Positions 5,192-7,439 of a DNA stretch of 7,439 nucleotides are shown one piece after another; position 1 is the first letter of the stretch; every line of letters starts with the position of its first letter. A program made the position numbers and the translations under genes. This DNA comes from Chitinophagaceae bacterium UBA5175 (GTDB taxonomy: Bacteria; Bacteroidota; Bacteroidia; Chitinophagales; Chitinophagaceae), in contig DHWT01000056.1 of assembly GCA_002413325.1 (NCBI GenBank), positions 1 to 7,439 of the forward strand. The letters are read 5' to 3'. Under the pieces are notes generated by a model. That model did no database searches. It was given only the letters and a program-made list of their open reading frames with translations, and had not been told where the DNA came from.

Positions 5192-6730
5192 TCAGGTATG
5201 CACATGGGCATTCGCCTGCTCCAGGAAATTTTGCCAGTCCTTTAACATTTTACCCTTGAGCACACGCGGAAATTTATGCTGGCCCCCTTCTTTCCCCGCC
5301 AGGCGCATAAAGTCCATAAAGATTTCCGGTGGCAGTACTTTTACATAGATATCCTGGAGTGCACTCTTTCTTTCAACGGCATAATCGTCGTTCAGGCGCC
5401 TGAGGGATTCATCCAGTTTATGCCGGAGTATCTCCGGGTCCACATCCCCTTCGGAAGCCACATACCATTGATGCGCAAAGAAAAGCCCGTGGGGTACGCC
5501 GGCTACGGTGAATTCGGGAATGGATATATTCAACTCTTCACTCACCAGTTGAATAGCCTGGTTCATATTATCAACACTCAGGTGTTCTCCAACCAGGCTC
5601 AGATAATGTTTGGTACGGCCGGTAATAATAATTTCGCTTTTCTCCTTGTCGGTAAAACGGATCGTGTCCCCGATGAGGTACCGCCAGGCACCCGCTGCCG
5701 TACTCATCAGCAGGGCATAATCCTTTCCTTCTTCTACCTGGTGTATTTCCAGGGCTTCCGGATTTTTTACCATATTCCCGTCGGAATCAAAATTTTTACT
5801 GTCGAAAGGAACAAATTCAAAAAACAGATGCTGGCTGGTAACCAGCCGCATACTTCTTTGGTCCTGCTGGTCCTGGTAGGCAATAAACCCTTCTGATGCC
5901 AGGTAGGTTTCAATATAAGTAATGGGTTTACCCAATAGTTTTTCAAAACCTATTTTATAGGGTTCAAAAGATACTCCGCCATGTACAAAAAACCCGAGGT
6001 TGGGCCAGATTTCATGAATATTTTTCAGGTTGTACCGTTCAATGATTTTTTCCAGGCAGATCTGGATCCAGGCCGGAACCCCTACAATAAATCCGATATC
6101 CCATCCGGGGGCCTGCTCTATGATTTCTTCCAGTTTGCGTGTCCAGTCGCGGGTGCGGGCAATTTTTTTACCCGGCTTATAAAAAGGGCTGAACCAGAAC
6201 GGTACTTTCTTAGCAGATATTCCACTGAGATCACCGGCATAATACCCGGGCCCTTTCTGCAGGTCAGTACTTCCGCCGATCATCAGCCATCCTTTACCAA
6301 TGCTTTTTACCGGGATATCCTGGTAATTCCGAAGGCTGAGCAGTTGCCGGATCATTACAATCCGGTTGCCGCGCAGCAGGTCGTTGGTAATCGGGATATA
6401 TTTACTGGCAGCTTCCGAAGTTCCCGAGCTCAGTGCATAATATTTTATTTTACCCGGCCAGCAGATATCCTGTTTTCCTTCCAGGGTCTTATACCACCAT
6501 TCTTTGTAGATCTTACTGTAGTCAAATACCGGCACATTTTCCTGGAAGCTTTTTACGAGGTGGCGGTTCAGCAGGATCCGGTCGAAATGATATTGCTGAC
6601 CGAATTCGGTAAACCGTGCTTTTTTCAATAGTTTTTTGAGGACTTTTATTTGCTGGCGCCGCGGGGACTTTTTTGGCAATCGCAAAGCCCGCGCTAGAGA
6701 ATTGGGTAATTGTACATCAATTAACGCCAT
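5192..6730 (-). CDS. GH3-family acyl-adenylating / acyl-amido synthetase-like enzyme
   Basis: This 512-aa cytoplasmic protein belongs to the GH3 family of the adenylate-forming superfamily. Plant members activate acids such as jasmonate or auxin with ATP and join them to amino acids. The substrate of the bacterial members is not established to my knowledge. ATP-binding motifs are intact: motif 1 YYALSSGTSEAASKYIP (97-113), motif 2 YIETYLASEG (272-281) and motif 3 WRYLIGDTIRF (349-359). A hinge-like segment GRTKHYLSLVGEHLS (371-385) precedes the C-terminal domain, which ends with HKFPRVLKGKMLKDW. Length is somewhat shorter than the plant enzymes. The gene has its own promoter and a LysE-type exporter 79 bp downstream. 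The start at 6730 suits the -7 box 25 bp upstream. Confidence 0.92.
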   Translation of the reverse strand: MALIDVQLPNSLARALRLPKKSPRRQQIKVLKKLLKKARFTEFGQQYHFDRILLNRHLVKSFQENVPVFDYSKIYKEWWYKTLEGKQDICWPGKIKYYALSSGTSEAASKYIPITNDLLRGNRIVMIRQLLSLRNYQDIPVKSIGKGWLMIGGSTDLQKGPGYYAGDLSGISAKKVPFWFSPFYKPGKKIARTRDWTRKLEEIIEQAPGWDIGFIVGVPAWIQICLEKIIERYNLKNIHEIWPNLGFFVHGGVSFEPYKIGFEKLLGKPITYIETYLASEGFIAYQDQQDQRSMRLVTSQHLFFEFVPFDSKNFDSDGNMVKNPEALEIHQVEEGKDYALLMSTAAGAWRYLIGDTIRFTDKEKSEIIITGRTKHYLSLVGEHLSVDNMNQAIQLVSEELNISIPEFTVAGVPHGLFFAHQWYVASEGDVDPEILRHKLDESLRRLNDDYAVERKSALQDIYVKVLPPEIFMDFMRLAGKEGGQHKFPRVLKGKMLKDWQNFLEQANAHVHT

Positions 6731-6755
6731 TGAGAATCGGGGATATTAATTCATT

Positions 6756-6763
6756 CAAAATTA
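6756..6763 (-). promoter_or_regulatory. -7 box of the GH3 gene (TAATTTTG on the minus strand)
   Basis: TAATTTTG matches TAnnTTTG and ends 25 bp before the GH3 ATG, giving a leader of roughly 20 bases. As at the nifU-like gene, no exact TTTG is found at -33; the 25-bp repeated block ends 18 bp upstream instead. Confidence 0.55.
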
Positions 6764-6781
6764 AGCCTTTTTAAACTGCAG

Positions 6782-6806
6782 GCCTAACGCTTCATGCTGA
6801 ACGCCG
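6782..6806 (-). repeat. 25-bp promoter-proximal block, copy 2 (upstream of GH3)
   Basis: Read on the minus strand, this begins CGGCGTTCAG and ends GTTAGGC, matching the block at 1336-1360 at 21 of 25 positions without gaps. It ends exactly 18 bp before the -7 box at 6763, the same distance as in copy 1, and has the same orientation relative to the downstream gene. Confidence 0.5.
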
Positions 6807-6814
6807 AACACGCT

Positions 6815-6835
6815 TTACCGTTAACCGTAAACCGT
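6815..6835. repeat. Three tandem 7-bp units (TTACCGT, TAACCGT, AAACCGT)
   Basis: Three consecutive heptamers with consensus WWACCGT lie just beyond the stop codon of the GHL10 gene and next to the 25-bp block. On the minus strand they read ACGGTTT-ACGGTTA-ACGGTAA and pass through related GCGTT-type heptamers into the block, so about 6781-6838 appears to be one degenerate 7-8-bp periodic tract. The function is unknown. Confidence 0.55.
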
Positions 6836-6843
6836 CAGTCAAA

Positions 6844-7439
6844 TCAGGGCAGCGTATCCGGCACACTTTGCGGATAAATGAGAATCGGGTCACTTTCATT
6901 ATTCGTTTTACTGATCGCCGTAACAAAATACCGGCCCTGCGCCTGTATTATCCCCTTCTTTACGGGAAAAACCATCTGCGCAGGCTGGTTATTTGGAATG
7001 AACCGGAACACACGTGATGAATCTATATTAAAAGATGCCTCTGCTTTGTACACTGCAAAACCTTTCAGCGTATCCGATACATTTCCTTTTTCAAAACGAA
7101 ATACCAGGCTATCCTGACCGGAAATGGTATGCACCAGGGGGATGGATGGCCGGGTACTGTCGATCCATGGCATCGGCGCGATCAGGGCGGGGTAATTATA
7201 AAAATTTTCACGCAGCGTATCACTCCATCCATAGGCGTTTTTGTAAAAAGAAGTACTGCTGAAATAAACCTCCCCGCCAATATCCGGATCATTACGGATG
7301 GCATGCAGTTGCCGGGGAAGCTGGTTTCTATCCCTCCAGTATATATTCGAACCGGCGCGAAAGATTCCCAGTCCTATATAACAGGGCCGGTCAAAATGGT
7401 TTTTGCTCCACCAATCAAGCAAAACGCCAAAGGGTGCGT
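6844..7439 (-). CDS. C-terminal part of a GHL10-type glycosyl hydrolase-like protein
   Basis: This is a partial gene: the frame is open through the right edge, and the true start lies outside. The visible 197 residues start APFGVLLDWW. The apparent TTG start at 7422 is only an internal codon. It resembles the end of the glycosyl hydrolase-like 10 (GHL10, DUF187/YngK) barrel, with the strand region RPCYIGLGIFRAG, a segment on choosing among days or visits (QLHAIRNDPDIGGEVYFSS) and PALIAPMPWID closing the barrel. A C-terminal beta-sandwich, fibronectin-III-like region follows (about 105-190 of the fragment) with FAVYKAE and GRYFVTAISKTNNES. Related proteins are exported and thought to act on cell-wall or other polysaccharides; activity here is unproven. 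The stop is followed within 10 bp by the heptamer tract. Confidence 0.75.
   Translation of the reverse strand, partial: APFGVLLDWWSKNHFDRPCYIGLGIFRAGSNIYWRDRNQLPRQLHAIRNDPDIGGEVYFSSTSFYKNAYGWSDTLRENFYNYPALIAPMPWIDSTRPSIPLVHTISGQDSLVFRFEKGNVSDTLKGFAVYKAEASFNIDSSRVFRFIPNNQPAQMVFPVKKGIIQAQGRYFVTAISKTNNESDPILIYPQSVPDTLP

Noticed and set aside
5276..6631. Two long plus-strand open frames (5276-5896 and 5981-6631) in one frame opposite the GH3 gene
   Set aside because: They are fully antisense to a strongly supported GH3 coding region with intact motifs, the translations show no recognisable domain, and they have no promoter. They reflect codon composition of the real gene.
6815..6835. Tandem heptamers as a possible CRISPR or telomere-like array
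   Set aside because: Units are only 7 bp, contiguous and without spacers, and there are just three clear copies.
1..7439. Mobile element, prophage or defence island
   Set aside because: No transposase, integrase, terminal repeats, phage or toxin-antitoxin genes were seen, and gene content is housekeeping with even composition.

Overview
The window looks like ordinary chromosome of a member of the Bacteroidota, most likely the Chitinophagales/Chitinophagaceae. The basis is protein content (SCO1 family protein, MerC-domain protein, two-domain NfuA-like scaffold, stand-alone NadR-type kinase, monofunctional transglycosylase, bacterial GH3 enzyme, GHL10 glycosidase-like protein) and promoters. 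Four intergenic regions carry the Bacteroidota -7 box TAnnTTTG a few bases upstream of a start codon, and Shine-Dalgarno sequences are weak or absent. The family assignment is recognition from memory, not a database result. There are nine genes: eight complete and one cut by the right edge. No RNA gene, CRISPR array, insertion sequence or phage gene was seen, and no gene-free stretch exceeds 300 bases.

Layout. At the left edge a strong hairpin with a T-run (about 32-67) ends a plus-strand transcript from outside the window. A minus-strand sco gene (155-763) and a plus-strand merC-like gene (836-1240) diverge from a 72-bp region holding both promoters and two perfect dyads. After 163 bp comes a compact plus-strand operon of Fe-S scaffold (1404-1997), PnuC transporter (1997-2605) and NadR-type ribosylnicotinamide kinase (2592-3119), with overlapping genes. 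The rest is on the minus strand, in transcription order: GHL10 glycosidase-like protein (7439-6844, partial), GH3 acyl-adenylating enzyme (6730-5192), LysE-type exporter (5112-4468), an exported or membrane protein of unknown function (4440-3886) and monofunctional peptidoglycan transglycosylase (3896-3195).

How the genes may work together. PnuC plus kinase is a recognisable NAD-precursor salvage pair: uptake of nicotinamide riboside, then phosphorylation that traps it. The Fe-S scaffold upstream appears to be co-transcribed. The unknown membrane protein overlaps mtgA by 11 bp, which suggests an envelope role. Sco (copper chaperone for cytochrome oxidase) and the MerC-like protein share a control region and may both be tied to metal handling.

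The most unusual non-coding signal is a 25-bp block, 21/25 identical between copies. It lies exactly 18 bp upstream of the -7 boxes of both the nifU-like and GH3 genes, in the same orientation relative to the gene. In front of GH3 it continues into three 7-bp tandem units. I found no clear undescribed defence or mobile system; the window is mostly housekeeping genes with interesting intergenic DNA.
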